11,050 nt of DNA, from assembly GCA_046538945.1 (NCBI GenBank), contig JBKHHW010000097.1:1-11050 (forward strand). Direction: 5' to 3'. The notes below the pieces were generated by a model. The model searched no databases and was not told the origin of the DNA. It saw nothing but the letters and a program-made list of their open reading frames with translations. Positions 1 to 6,516 of the stretch are shown piece after piece. Each line of letters starts with the position of its first letter. Within the stretch, counting starts at the first letter, position 1. The translations under genes and the position numbers were made by a program. Source of the DNA: JAEZKC01 sp046538945 (GTDB taxonomy: Bacteria > Fibrobacterota > Chitinivibrionia > Chitinivibrionales > Chitinispirillaceae).

Positions 1-13
1 AGAAGAATATTAT

Positions 14-78
14 CCGTTGACCGTTGACCGTTATCAGTTGACCGTTATCAGTTGACCGTTATCAGTTCACCGTTTATC
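14..78. repeat. 14-bp tandem repeat array
   Basis: Three consecutive near-perfect copies of ACCGTTATCAGTTG lie at 27-40, 41-54 and 55-68 (the last ends in C), followed by a degenerate start of a fourth copy. Upstream are two shorter CCGTTGA units (14-26), so the unit seems built of 7-bp halves (ACCGTTA and TCAGTTG). The array lies in non-coding sequence and may extend beyond the left edge. Its function is unknown; simple repeats like this vary by slippage. Confidence 0.85.
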
Positions 79-299
79 TCTTTCCAACATCTTCGGCACG
101 GGCTTGAAAGGGTTCCCTAGGGTGATTATTTCAGGGTAATACCTAATCGCCTCCGGGGAAGCCTTCCCTCACGAGATGAAAAGTCCCCCTCTGTTCACTT
201 TTTCAGATCCAACCCGCTGAAAAAACAGTGTTTATCCATACTCCCCACATTTCTACCCGACAGCGGGTTGAGATCTGAAGCATCAATTATTTTCACTTC
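79..299. other. Non-coding leader region before the Nudix gene
   Basis: I see no credible coding sequence here on either strand. It contains a small GGGAA-GCC-TTCCC hairpin at 156-168 and the large inverted repeat described separately (202-279). No convincing -35/-10 pair is visible. The promoter of the downstream operon should lie here or to the left of the window. Confidence 0.5.
202..279. repeat. Long bulged inverted repeat upstream of the Nudix gene
   Basis: Left arm 202-219 (TTCAGATCCAACCCGCTG) pairs with right arm 261-279 over 18 base pairs with one unpaired A at 271. The loop is 41 nt. Neither strand has a U-tract after the stem, so it does not look like an intrinsic terminator. It ends 20 nt before the start codon at 300, so if transcribed it would sit in the 5' leader of the operon. 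It could be a leader structure, a protein-binding site or a relic of a small mobile repeat. Confidence 0.7.
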
Positions 300-974
300 A
301 TGACAGAAAAATTCGAAAACGAACAGAAAATTAGAAACTGGAGGTCCTCCGTGGAGTCCTCGGGCTGCACCGTGCGGTCTCTGGAATCTATCTCCCAAAT
401 ACGCAAAAAGGATGGAACGCTTCTATTTGCCCTGCTTGACGCGGATGTGGTATCCCCCGAAGGCAACAAGCTGCCTCACGTGGTGTTCGTCCGGGGGCAT
501 GCCTGCGTGATCGTGCCGCTTTTACGCAACCGTGACACCGGAGAGGAGCGCTACCTCATGGTGAATCAGCGCCGAATCGGCAACGGTCACATGAGCCTTG
601 AGTTCCCTGCCGGAATGCTGGATGAGGACAGTGATGCCGCGAATGTGGCTGTACAGGAGCTTAAAGAGGAAACCGGCCTTGAAATCAATCGTAATGAACT
701 GATTCCGCTCACAGACAAAATGCTCTACAGCACGGCGGGTGCCTGTGATGAGGCGATATTCTATTTCGGGGTCAGAAAAGAGATGGGCGACACCGTATAC
801 CGCACCTTTTTAAATCGCCGGGGCGGATGCGCTCACGAACAGGAATACATCTCTACGTCCCTGGAGACCCGGGAGGAAGCGGAGAAACGGGCCACATCAC
901 TGCAGGTCAGGCTGGGTTTTTTCCTTTTTGATCAGTACCTCAGGAAAACTGCTGACTGGAGTTATTTAAAATGA
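300..974 (+). CDS. Nudix hydrolase, ADP-sugar diphosphatase-like
   Basis: A 224-residue Nudix hydrolase, expected to cleave a nucleoside diphosphate linked to another group, such as an ADP-sugar, with a divalent metal. The Nudix box runs from Gly105 to Leu127. The metal-binding glutamates Glu120, Glu123 and Glu124 are kept, but the box Glu at position 111 is Ser and the Arg before the catalytic Glu is Gln119. The EFPAGMLDED start of the box and the following AGACDE motif resemble the plant NUDX14 ADP-sugar diphosphatase group, which suggests the substrate class; this is from memory of the family. ATG at 300 is the only reasonable start (in-frame stop at 276), yet it lacks a clear Shine-Dalgarno sequence. 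Its stop overlaps the start of the next gene (ATGA), implying coupled translation. Confidence 0.85.
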   Translation: MTEKFENEQKIRNWRSSVESSGCTVRSLESISQIRKKDGTLLFALLDADVVSPEGNKLPHVVFVRGHACVIVPLLRNRDTGEERYLMVNQRRIGNGHMSLEFPAGMLDEDSDAANVAVQELKEETGLEINRNELIPLTDKMLYSTAGACDEAIFYFGVRKEMGDTVYRTFLNRRGGCAHEQEYISTSLETREEAEKRATSLQVRLGFFLFDQYLRKTADWSYLK

Positions 975-2497
975 AATGCATCAAAGGCAGAGATGCCATA
1001 GTTGAACAGTGCCCCGAAATGCTTGTAGATGAATCCCGTTTTTCATTGGGTGTTCCTGATGAGGTGTGGTTCCCTCAAAATAGTGACGATCTCAAGGAGC
1101 TGATGCTCAGAGCCAGTCGGGAAAGTATTTCTGTAACGTTCAGCGGAGCCAGAACAGGGATCACTGGAGGAGCTGTTCCACCCGAGGGAGGAATGCTCAT
1201 CTCGTTTTCGCGCATGAAGAAGATTATCAGATGCGAGCCGGGCCGGGATGGCAACCCCGTCCTCTACTGCGAGGCTGGAATCACTCTGGAATCCCTAGCC
1301 CAGTTTCTGGAAGATCCGCAAAACTGGCCCGAAAAGGTTGAAGGATGCGAACGTCTCCCGCCGGGCAAGTTTTTCTATCCACCCGACCCCACCGAAATGA
1401 CCGCTCAGCTGGGTGGAACCGTTGCCAACAACGCATCGGGTGCCCGGACATTCCGTTTTGGTCCCACCCGCAATCATATAGAGGAATTGGATGTCGTTCT
1501 GATTACGGGTGAACTGGTTCGGCTCAGGCGGGGAGAAAAGTTCGGAGATGAGTGGGTCTTTGCCACGGAAAACGGTCTGATGAAGATGCCTCCGCCCTCC
1601 TATGTTTGGCCCAGCGTCAAAAACGCCAGCGGATTCTACAGCTCGCCAAAAATGGATCCCATGGATCTCTTCATCGGCTCCGAAGGTATTCTGGGGGCCA
1701 TCTGCAGGGTGGGTATTCGTCTGATGGAAAAAACGGAATTCCTTTCCGGACTCTCCTTTTTCCCGTCCAGAGAAAATGCTTTTGACTTTGCCGATTTTCT
1801 GAGAAGTCAGGAGCAGATTGCTGCAATAGAGTATTTCGATTCCAGCGTTTTTGAGCTGTTCAGAGAAAGCTCTTCCGATGAGCTTCCCGCCATTCCTGAG
1901 CATTTGCATTGTGCGGTCTACTGGGAATATATCGAGTCGGACCGTAATCCGTTCGAGGACCGGATGGAGGAATGGGAAGAGGCGCTTAACCGGTGCGGTT
2001 CATCGCTGGATGATACCTGGAGCGGTTTTGAACCTGTCGAGTCTCAGAGGCTTAAAGCATTCAGGCATGCCGTGCCGGAGCTGGTCAACACGAGAGTGGC
2101 TCAGAACAAACAAGCCAATTCATCTATGCGCAAGATCAGCACAGATTCCGCTCTGCCTTCAGGGGTATTCCGGGACTGGTTCGACTCGTGTGTGAGGCAG
2201 ATGGAAAACGAAGGGATCCAGTACGCCATTTTCGGCCATCTGGGTGATTATCACCTGCATATAAACATGCTCCCCCGTACTGAAAAGCAGCTTGACAGTG
2301 CACTTTCGCTTTATCACGACTTCATGCTTGATGCGTGCAGGAGAGGCGGTTCCATTTCCGCCGAACACGGGTTAGGCAAGCTGAAGAGTGAATTCCTGGA
2401 CTGTATGTTCAGCAGTGATGCTTTGGAACAGATGAGAAACATGAAAAAGGTTCTGGATCCCCAGGGACTGCTGAACCGGGGAAATCTGCTGAAGTAG
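971..2497 (+). CDS. FAD-linked oxidase, D-lactate dehydrogenase/GlcD family
   Basis: A 508-residue flavoprotein of the FAD_binding_4 plus FAD-oxidase C-terminal type, which oxidises D-2-hydroxy acids such as D-lactate or glycolate and passes electrons to the respiratory chain or a partner. The FAD-binding domain shows SGARTGITGGAVPPEGG near residues 58-74 and the PPDPTEMTAQLGGTVANNAS stretch near 137-156. The C-terminal domain has FGHLGDYHLH (421-430) and SAEHGLGK (463-470), the usual substrate and flavin-facing motifs. No CxxC iron-sulphur domain is attached. Length is normal for GlcD-like proteins. The start overlaps the Nudix stop, so the two are co-transcribed. The exact substrate cannot be told from sequence. 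The gene ends in a 147-bp convergent gap with no clear terminator. Confidence 0.9.
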   Translation: MKCIKGRDAIVEQCPEMLVDESRFSLGVPDEVWFPQNSDDLKELMLRASRESISVTFSGARTGITGGAVPPEGGMLISFSRMKKIIRCEPGRDGNPVLYCEAGITLESLAQFLEDPQNWPEKVEGCERLPPGKFFYPPDPTEMTAQLGGTVANNASGARTFRFGPTRNHIEELDVVLITGELVRLRRGEKFGDEWVFATENGLMKMPPPSYVWPSVKNASGFYSSPKMDPMDLFIGSEGILGAICRVGIRLMEKTEFLSGLSFFPSRENAFDFADFLRSQEQIAAIEYFDSSVFELFRESSSDELPAIPEHLHCAVYWEYIESDRNPFEDRMEEWEEALNRCGSSLDDTWSGFEPVESQRLKAFRHAVPELVNTRVAQNKQANSSMRKISTDSALPSGVFRDWFDSCVRQMENEGIQYAIFGHLGDYHLHINMLPRTEKQLDSALSLYHDFMLDACRRGGSISAEHGLGKLKSEFLDCMFSSDALEQMRNMKKVLDPQGLLNRGNLLK

Positions 2498-2644
2498 ACG
2501 GCTTTGTGTCATTTGACATTTGCTGTAGGCCGTACACCCGTGCCTCTAAGTAGCAACAGCTGTTTAGGGAATTTCCAAAAAAAAGAACCCACCCTTTTAC
2601 AGATGAGCTCATCGACTAACTCTTGATGCTGATGTTGAAAGGCT

Positions 2645-3640
2645 TTACTTCTGAATTCCCAGAAGCTCCACGTCGAAGACCAGGTAGGAATCGGGAGGTA
2701 TGAACCCACCACCCGCGCCGCTTTTGCCGTATGCCTGTTCGGGAGGAAGCACCACGGTTCTGCGCTCACCCTGCATCATGTCCAGAAGCACTTCGTCCCA
2801 GCCAGGGATAACTTCACCTTTTCCGACATGGAACGCAAACGGTTCATTGCGGTCGCGGGAGGAATCGAACTTTCTTCCATCGAGGAATGTTCCGGTGTAA
2901 TGAACGATCACCACATCACCTTTGGAGGGTTTTTCTCCGCTCCCCTCCTGTTCGACAGTGAAAAGAATACCGCTGGGAGATTTCTGTGCGGATGAGAACT
3001 TTTCTTCAATAATTTTCTTCTGTTCCTCATTATAGGCCATGTGCTCTCTCTCTTTCTTCTCGGCAAGTTCGGTGACATATCCCTCAAAGGCTTTCTGATC
3101 CGCTTTGAACTCTTTAGCCCTTTTTCCCATTCTGATGATGTTGACCTTTTTGATCACATCCCCTCTGGCAATGTTCTTTACCCTCTCCATACCTCTGACT
3201 ACTCTGCCGAACACCGCATGGCGGCCGTCAAGGTGAGGCGTAGGGGCCAGGGTGATGAAGAACTGACTTCCGTTTGTTCCAGGGCCTGCATTGGCCATGG
3301 AAAGAACACCTTCGGAATCGTGTTTGAGGTCGGGGTGGAATTCGTCAGGGAACTGGTATCCGGGACCGCCTGTTCCGTTTGCATTGGGGTCTCCCCCCTG
3401 AATGACAAACCCGGGCACGACCCGGTGGAAGTTGAGCCCGTCGTAGAAACGGGCGCAGTCACCTCTGTTGTGTTTAATAGTACCTTCGGCCAGACCAACG
3501 AAATTGGCCACCGTCAGAGGTGCTTTCTCGAATTCGAGTTCGATGGTGATGGTTCCCTTGGATGTTTCAAGTTCCGCATACAGCCCGTTACCTTCAGTGG
3601 TCGATGCATCGAGTGCGCAGAGCGCAATTCCTAGTGCCAA
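2645..3640 (-). CDS. Dual-domain prolyl isomerase: cyclophilin-FKBP fusion
   Basis: A 331-residue protein joining two unrelated peptidyl-prolyl isomerase folds. Cyclophilin spans about residues 20-171, with the catalytic set Arg73, Phe78, Gln81, Phe128 and His141. The position of human CypA Trp121 is His136, as expected for a bacterial, cyclosporin-insensitive type. A charged linker (about 172-222) leads to an FKBP domain (about 223-331) with Tyr248, Phe258-Asp259, Val277-Ile278, Trp281, Tyr304 and Phe322 in their usual places, so both sites look active. The open frame begins at TTG (3640-3638), only 3 nt after GAGGAG. An ATG at 3651-3649 in another frame has a better ribosome site (see findings) and would give a full signal-peptide-like N-terminus. 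It probably acts in the envelope as a folding catalyst. It is the second gene after the zinc-ribbon gene. Confidence 0.93.
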   Translation of the reverse strand: MALGIALCALDASTTEGNGLYAELETSKGTITIELEFEKAPLTVANFVGLAEGTIKHNRGDCARFYDGLNFHRVVPGFVIQGGDPNANGTGGPGYQFPDEFHPDLKHDSEGVLSMANAGPGTNGSQFFITLAPTPHLDGRHAVFGRVVRGMERVKNIARGDVIKKVNIIRMGKRAKEFKADQKAFEGYVTELAEKKEREHMAYNEEQKKIIEEKFSSAQKSPSGILFTVEQEGSGEKPSKGDVVIVHYTGTFLDGRKFDSSRDRNEPFAFHVGKGEVIPGWDEVLLDMMQGERRTVVLPPEQAYGKSGAGGGFIPPDSYLVFDVELLGIQK

Positions 3641-3676
3641 ATACTCCTCATTTCTAGCCCTTTCCGGAAATGTTAT

Positions 3677-3964
3677 TCAGTCCCAATCAAAGGGCGATTT
3701 GAGATCAGGTGATGAAGTGTCGTTATCTATATTGTCTTTCGCCTGTTTGAACTTCTGCTCAATCTCCGCCTTGCGCCTGGCCTCTTCTTCCCTGGCCTTT
3801 CTCATCTTAGCATCCCAGGCCTTGTCCTGCTTGGAGGATTTCAGAAACTGCTCGAAATCCGCCTTTTCGTGGTCTGCTGACCGATGATCAACCACCTTGC
3901 CGCTTGTGAGATCTATCCACAGCTTTCCCTTGCACATCGGACACTTTATTTCGAAAAGACTCAT
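3677..3964 (-). CDS. Small zinc-ribbon protein with charged helical tail
   Basis: A 95-residue protein. A longer open frame exists, but ATG at 3964 is chosen because AAGGAG (3970-3975 on the opposite strand) lies 5 nt before it. The N-terminus, MSLFEIKCPMCKGKLWID, carries one CxxC pair that may form half of a zinc ribbon or pair within a dimer. After a short VVDHRSADH stretch, which may add metal-binding His, the rest (about 35-80) is a highly charged Lys/Glu/Arg helix, likely a coiled coil, ending in an acidic tail. No known function. It is a conserved-hypothetical type; I do not recognise a named family with certainty. It leads the transcript that includes the fused prolyl isomerase, with 25 nt between its stop and the possible ATG of that gene. 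Confidence 0.8.
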   Translation of the reverse strand: MSLFEIKCPMCKGKLWIDLTSGKVVDHRSADHEKADFEQFLKSSKQDKAWDAKMRKAREEEARRKAEIEQKFKQAKDNIDNDTSSPDLKSPFDWD

Positions 3965-4186
3965 ACCAACTCCTTTCGGCCGGAAACTGCAGGCAGATTT
4001 CAAAAAAAGGACCTTTTGAAGGGTGAAATCTGCCCTGCAAAATTAGTAAAAGATACTTTATGCCTTATTGGGATACCTGTCTGCACCAATTTTTGCTTAT
4101 TTTATTTCTTATAAGATACGTAAAAGCAATTATTTTATGATCTTAGAAATGCAATTTGAACAACACGTGCTAAGAAAAACTTAAGT
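3965..4186. promoter_or_regulatory. Divergent intergenic region, AT-rich
   Basis: This 222-bp gap separates the - strand zinc-ribbon operon from the + strand GGDEF gene, so promoters for both directions are expected here. The stretch at about 4090-4140 is very AT-rich and holds several TATAAG/TAAAAT-like hexamers, but none pairs with a good -35 box at normal spacing. No single promoter is called. The structured inverted repeat near the zinc-ribbon gene is listed separately. Confidence 0.45.
3989..4038. repeat. Inverted repeat with a nested alternative hairpin
   Basis: Left arm 3989-4001 (GCAGGCAGATTTC) pairs with right arm 4025-4038 over 13 base pairs with one bulged C. Inside it, TTCAAAA (3999-4005) and TTTTGAA (4014-4020) form a second perfect 7-bp hairpin. 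The second shares bases 3999-4001 with the outer stem, so the two folds partly compete. Read on the - strand it would be the 5' leader of the zinc-ribbon gene, 24 nt before its ATG, with a T-run in the inner part. It may be a leader switch or a weak attenuator; the sequence alone does not decide. Confidence 0.6.
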
Positions 4187-5011
4187 ATGCCGATTGAACA
4201 GCCATTTGAGGGATTCAGAGAACACATCAGGGAGCCGCTGGTTGGTGACGAGCGTTCTTTTAAACAGATAAACAAACTGTTTTCTGATGTCACCAAATCG
4301 CAGCCCAACCCTTTCAGTACACTCGTGCAGCGGATCACGGGCCGCAGCATGCCCAACCGGGAGGCGCTGAAGTTCTGGCACAGAATTCTTGAGCATAAAA
4401 GCGAGCTGGAGAAAAAGCTCAACCGCCGAATCGGAATCCAGCCTGCAGCTCTCGATTATGCAGAAACGCATTTTGAATCGGATGATTTCACAAATTTTGC
4501 ACAGGGGACGTCCACATTCGGGCCAAGGGAAGAGGAATGGTTGCAGCGGATCTACAGTCCCGGTTTTCATCTGGAAAAGCTTAAAGAGGAGCTGCTGCGT
4601 TCCCGCCGCTACAAACACGCCCTTTCGGCGATACTGCTTGATGTGGATGAATTCCACCATGTGAACGAGAGCCTCTCCTATCAGACTGGTGACAAGATCC
4701 TCACCATCATCATAAAGATCATCAACAAGACAATTCGAAATGTCGACATACTCACCCGCTATTCCGGAGACCGTTTTCTTCTTATTCTCCCAAACACAAA
4801 CCGCAGGGAGGCTCTGGAGCTGGCGGAGAGGCTGCGGGTCAATGTGAACAAGCGTACTATGCGAATAGAAGGGCTTCCAACGGGTGTCACACTTACGCTT
4901 TCCGTGGCGCAGAGCAGTCCCGATTCAAACTCCTCCAGTTTCATGAAACAGCTTGAAAACGCACTCATCGAGGGCAAGAAAAAACAGCGCAACACCGTTC
5001 ATCCAGCTTAA
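4187..5011 (+). CDS. GGDEF-domain protein with degenerate active site
   Basis: A 274-residue soluble protein with no membrane segment. Residues 1-110 form an N-terminal region including FWHRILEHKSELEKKLNRR (63-81), similar to helical regions seen before other GGDEF domains. The GGDEF domain covers about 115-268. The ILLDVDEFHHVN segment (149-160) keeps the usual metal/nucleotide strand. The signature GGDEF reads SGDRF (193-197): the first Gly is Ser and the catalytic Glu is Arg, so diguanylate cyclase activity is unlikely. The inhibitory-site motif RxxD is present as RNVD (184-187), exactly five residues before the signature, as in c-di-GMP-binding domains. I infer a c-di-GMP receptor or a structural role. 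The ribosome site before ATG 4187 is weak. Confidence 0.87.
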   Translation: MPIEQPFEGFREHIREPLVGDERSFKQINKLFSDVTKSQPNPFSTLVQRITGRSMPNREALKFWHRILEHKSELEKKLNRRIGIQPAALDYAETHFESDDFTNFAQGTSTFGPREEEWLQRIYSPGFHLEKLKEELLRSRRYKHALSAILLDVDEFHHVNESLSYQTGDKILTIIIKIINKTIRNVDILTRYSGDRFLLILPNTNRREALELAERLRVNVNKRTMRIEGLPTGVTLTLSVAQSSPDSNSSSFMKQLENALIEGKKKQRNTVHPA

Positions 5012-5096
5012 TCGGTTTCGTGTTGCCGGTCAGGGATGTCCGGAGTATTTTTCATTAGAACAGCAAAGATCAGAACTGCTGAACAAAGTTACTCCT

Positions 5097-5124
5097 TTTA
5101 CAGCAGACTTTATTATATTATGAT
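5097..5124 (+). promoter_or_regulatory. Sigma-70-like promoter for the STAS gene
   Basis: TTTACA (5097-5102) and TATGAT (5119-5124) are separated by 16 bp, close to the vegetative consensus. Transcription would start near 5131 and give a leader of about 30 nt before the STAS start at 5162, with AGGAAA placed about 8 nt ahead of the ATG. Inference from sequence only. Confidence 0.5.
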
Positions 5125-5161
5125 AAAACTACTGCACAAACAGGGTAAAGGAAACCTAAAG

Positions 5162-5506
5162 ATGGATATAGGCGGAAGAGAGAAGCTCGGATTTCAGGTA
5201 GTCGATGTGGTGGGGAAAATCGACAGACTAAAAGATTCCATAGTTCTCAAGTCCTATATAAATTCCCTGATTGAAAAAGGTGTACTTAATATTGCCTTGA
5301 ATTTGGCACAGGTGACGTATCTGGACAGCGGAGCACTTAATGTTCTGATCTATTGCCAGAATGCCCTCAAGAAAAACGGCGGTATGCTTGTTCTGATTGA
5401 GCCCAATGAGTATGTCAGGGATGTGCTTGAAGTGGTCGGGCTGAATAAATTGGTAACTATATTCACAACAGAAGAGGAGTTCGAACATGAAGTTAAGAAT
5501 TCTTAG
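5162..5506 (+). CDS. STAS-domain protein, anti-sigma factor antagonist-like
   Basis: A 114-residue single-domain STAS protein like SpoIIAA/RsbV, which typically binds an anti-sigma kinase and is switched by serine phosphorylation. An upstream ATG in frame (5036) would add 42 unlikely residues and would lie before the promoter-like pair. ATG 5162 follows AAAGGAAA and matches the usual family length. The core reads VVGKIDRLKDS (17-26), then VTYLDSGALNVL (51-62), and ends with the helix EYVRDVLEVVGLNKLV. In family members the loop is usually DSSGL, with the second Ser phosphorylated. Here it is Asp55-Ser56-Gly57-Ala58-Leu59, so that position is Gly. No anti-sigma kinase or phosphatase gene is nearby. 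The following lipoprotein gene overlaps by 20 nt, so the two are probably one operon. Confidence 0.88.
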   Translation: MDIGGREKLGFQVVDVVGKIDRLKDSIVLKSYINSLIEKGVLNIALNLAQVTYLDSGALNVLIYCQNALKKNGGMLVLIEPNEYVRDVLEVVGLNKLVTIFTTEEEFEHEVKNS

Positions 5507-5825
5507 TGCAATCATGCTGCTTTGTGCAGTCCTGTTTGCCGGTTGCACATCAAGAGATTTCATACGACCCAGCCAGGCTGAAATGGATGCATATATTCAG
5601 GCCAATCCCGACCTTCCGGAACTGGATAAATCCTGTATTTACGACGGACGTTTCGAAATCGGAATGCTCCAGCAAACAGTCCGTTTTCTGCTCGGTGAAC
5701 CCAAAATTATCGAAAGCAAGCAGCAGCCCTGGGCTCTTCAGGAACACTGGACCTACAAAAAGGGCAATCATAAAGTCTTTATAATGGAAGACGAACACGT
5801 GGTAGGCATAATCGAAAACGATTGA
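5487..5825 (+). CDS. Small outer-envelope lipoprotein, BamE/SmpA-like fold possible
   Basis: A 112-residue lipoprotein. MKLR and a hydrophobic stretch lead to the lipobox LFAGC, with the lipidated Cys at position 20, so the mature protein is about 93 residues. Residues 55-110 (a helix, LLGEP, then W-x-Y and short strands ending VFIMEDEHVVGII) resemble the helix-plus-strands pattern of small BamE/SmpA-like lipoproteins, but the match is by eye only. GAGGAG lies 7 nt before ATG 5487. The first 20 nt overlap the end of the STAS gene in another frame, suggesting translational coupling. A strong terminator follows, so it ends its transcript. Confidence 0.85.
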   Translation: MKLRILSAIMLLCAVLFAGCTSRDFIRPSQAEMDAYIQANPDLPELDKSCIYDGRFEIGMLQQTVRFLLGEPKIIESKQQPWALQEHWTYKKGNHKVFIMEDEHVVGIIEND

Positions 5826-5847
5826 GCCGTGGATCGTAGAATGATTG

Positions 5848-5886
5848 AGGCGGAAGAATAATTTTGTTTTTTTTCCGCCTTTTTTT
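5848..5886 (+). terminator. Intrinsic terminator after the lipoprotein gene
   Basis: AGGCGGAA (5848-5855) pairs perfectly with TTCCGCCT (5873-5880), the stem can extend through further A-T and G-T pairs, and TTTTTT (5881-5886) follows. It begins 22 nt after the lipoprotein stop. An open frame that appears to run through it from TTG 5845 is therefore not the true start of the next gene. Confidence 0.9.
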
Positions 5887-5910
5887 CATTCGGAAGGAGC
5901 ACTGGACGCC

Positions 5911-6513
5911 GTGGCAACAGTCTTTGACCTTTTCATACTGGCAATTGCCCTGATACTCGCCGCGATCGGCGGCAAACGGGGTTTCATACATGAAATATTC
6001 CGTTTTCTCGCTTTGTTGGGAGGGTTTTTCGGATCATTTCTCTATTACCGGGACCTGCAGAGTTATCTTAAACCGATCTCCTCAAACCAGCACGTGACGT
6101 CTGTTCTAGCTTTCATTCTTCTCTTTCTCGTTGTTGCTCTGGTAATTCTTGGAATCGGCCTGCTTGTGAAAAAGTTCGTTCACTTCACGATGTTCGGCTG
6201 GGCCGACCGTCTGCTTGGAGTTTTGCTGGGCATCATGAAAACGGCAATCATTGCCTGGGTAGCATGCCTTTCCATCTCGTCTTTCCCTGCCAGGAAAGTA
6301 CATGAGGAATTCGGCAATTCTCATGTATACAAAGGCTACAGTCAGCTCCCCAAGTCTCTTAACTTATCGGGTCTGGAAGAAGCCAGACGATCCATTCGCA
6401 GAACTTTGGATTTCAAATCCTCCGGACCGGCTCGTAATACAGTTGATGCAATCGAGGAACTGAAGAAAAAAGTCAATTCTGCCAAAAACCAAGAAAACAG
6501 TAGAGAGCAGTAG
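5911..6513 (+). CDS. CvpA-family inner-membrane protein
   Basis: A 200-residue membrane protein. It has four hydrophobic segments in the first 140 residues, the GGKRGFIHEIFR motif after the first, and GWADRLLGVLLGIMKTAII before the last, as in CvpA (colicin V production) proteins. It ends in a charged cytoplasmic tail (about 150-200). CvpA is linked to envelope homeostasis and purine-related phenotypes in enteric bacteria, but its molecular role is not settled. GTG 5911 is chosen because the frame upstream runs through an intrinsic terminator. AAGGAG precedes it, at a rather long spacing of about 11 nt. Its stop is 3 nt before the prepilin peptidase start, so the two are one operon. Confidence 0.85.
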   Translation: MATVFDLFILAIALILAAIGGKRGFIHEIFRFLALLGGFFGSFLYYRDLQSYLKPISSNQHVTSVLAFILLFLVVALVILGIGLLVKKFVHFTMFGWADRLLGVLLGIMKTAIIAWVACLSISSFPARKVHEEFGNSHVYKGYSQLPKSLNLSGLEEARRSIRRTLDFKSSGPARNTVDAIEELKKKVNSAKNQENSREQ

Positions 6514-6516
6514 TTA

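Noticed and set aside
1295..1909. Long open frame of 204 codons on the - strand inside the FAD-linked oxidase gene
   Set aside because: It is antisense to a gene with strong family motifs, has no recognisable domain and no ribosome site, and its composition is that of a shadow frame.
2498..2644. A8/T8 run at 2577-2584 as a terminator between the convergent genes
   Set aside because: No stable GC-rich hairpin precedes the T-run on the - strand, and GATGAGCTCATC nearby is a perfect palindrome without a loop. No terminator can be supported here.
3041..3634. Open frame of 197 codons on the + strand opposite the fused isomerase
   Set aside because: The - strand product has two well-conserved domains over the same bases; the + strand translation resembles nothing.
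4080..4096. Sigma-54-like element (TGCACC with TTGC at the right spacing) ahead of the GGDEF gene
   Set aside because: The -24 box lacks the invariant GG, so the match is too weak to call.
5036..5161. Upstream ATG 5036 as start of the STAS protein
   Set aside because: It would add 42 residues not typical of the family, and the promoter-like pair and ribosome site lie downstream of it.
5845..5910. TTG start at 5845 adding 22 residues to the CvpA-family protein
   Set aside because: This extension is the coding of an intrinsic terminator (5848-5886) and gives a Phe/Pro-rich non-family N-terminus. GTG 5911 is preferred.
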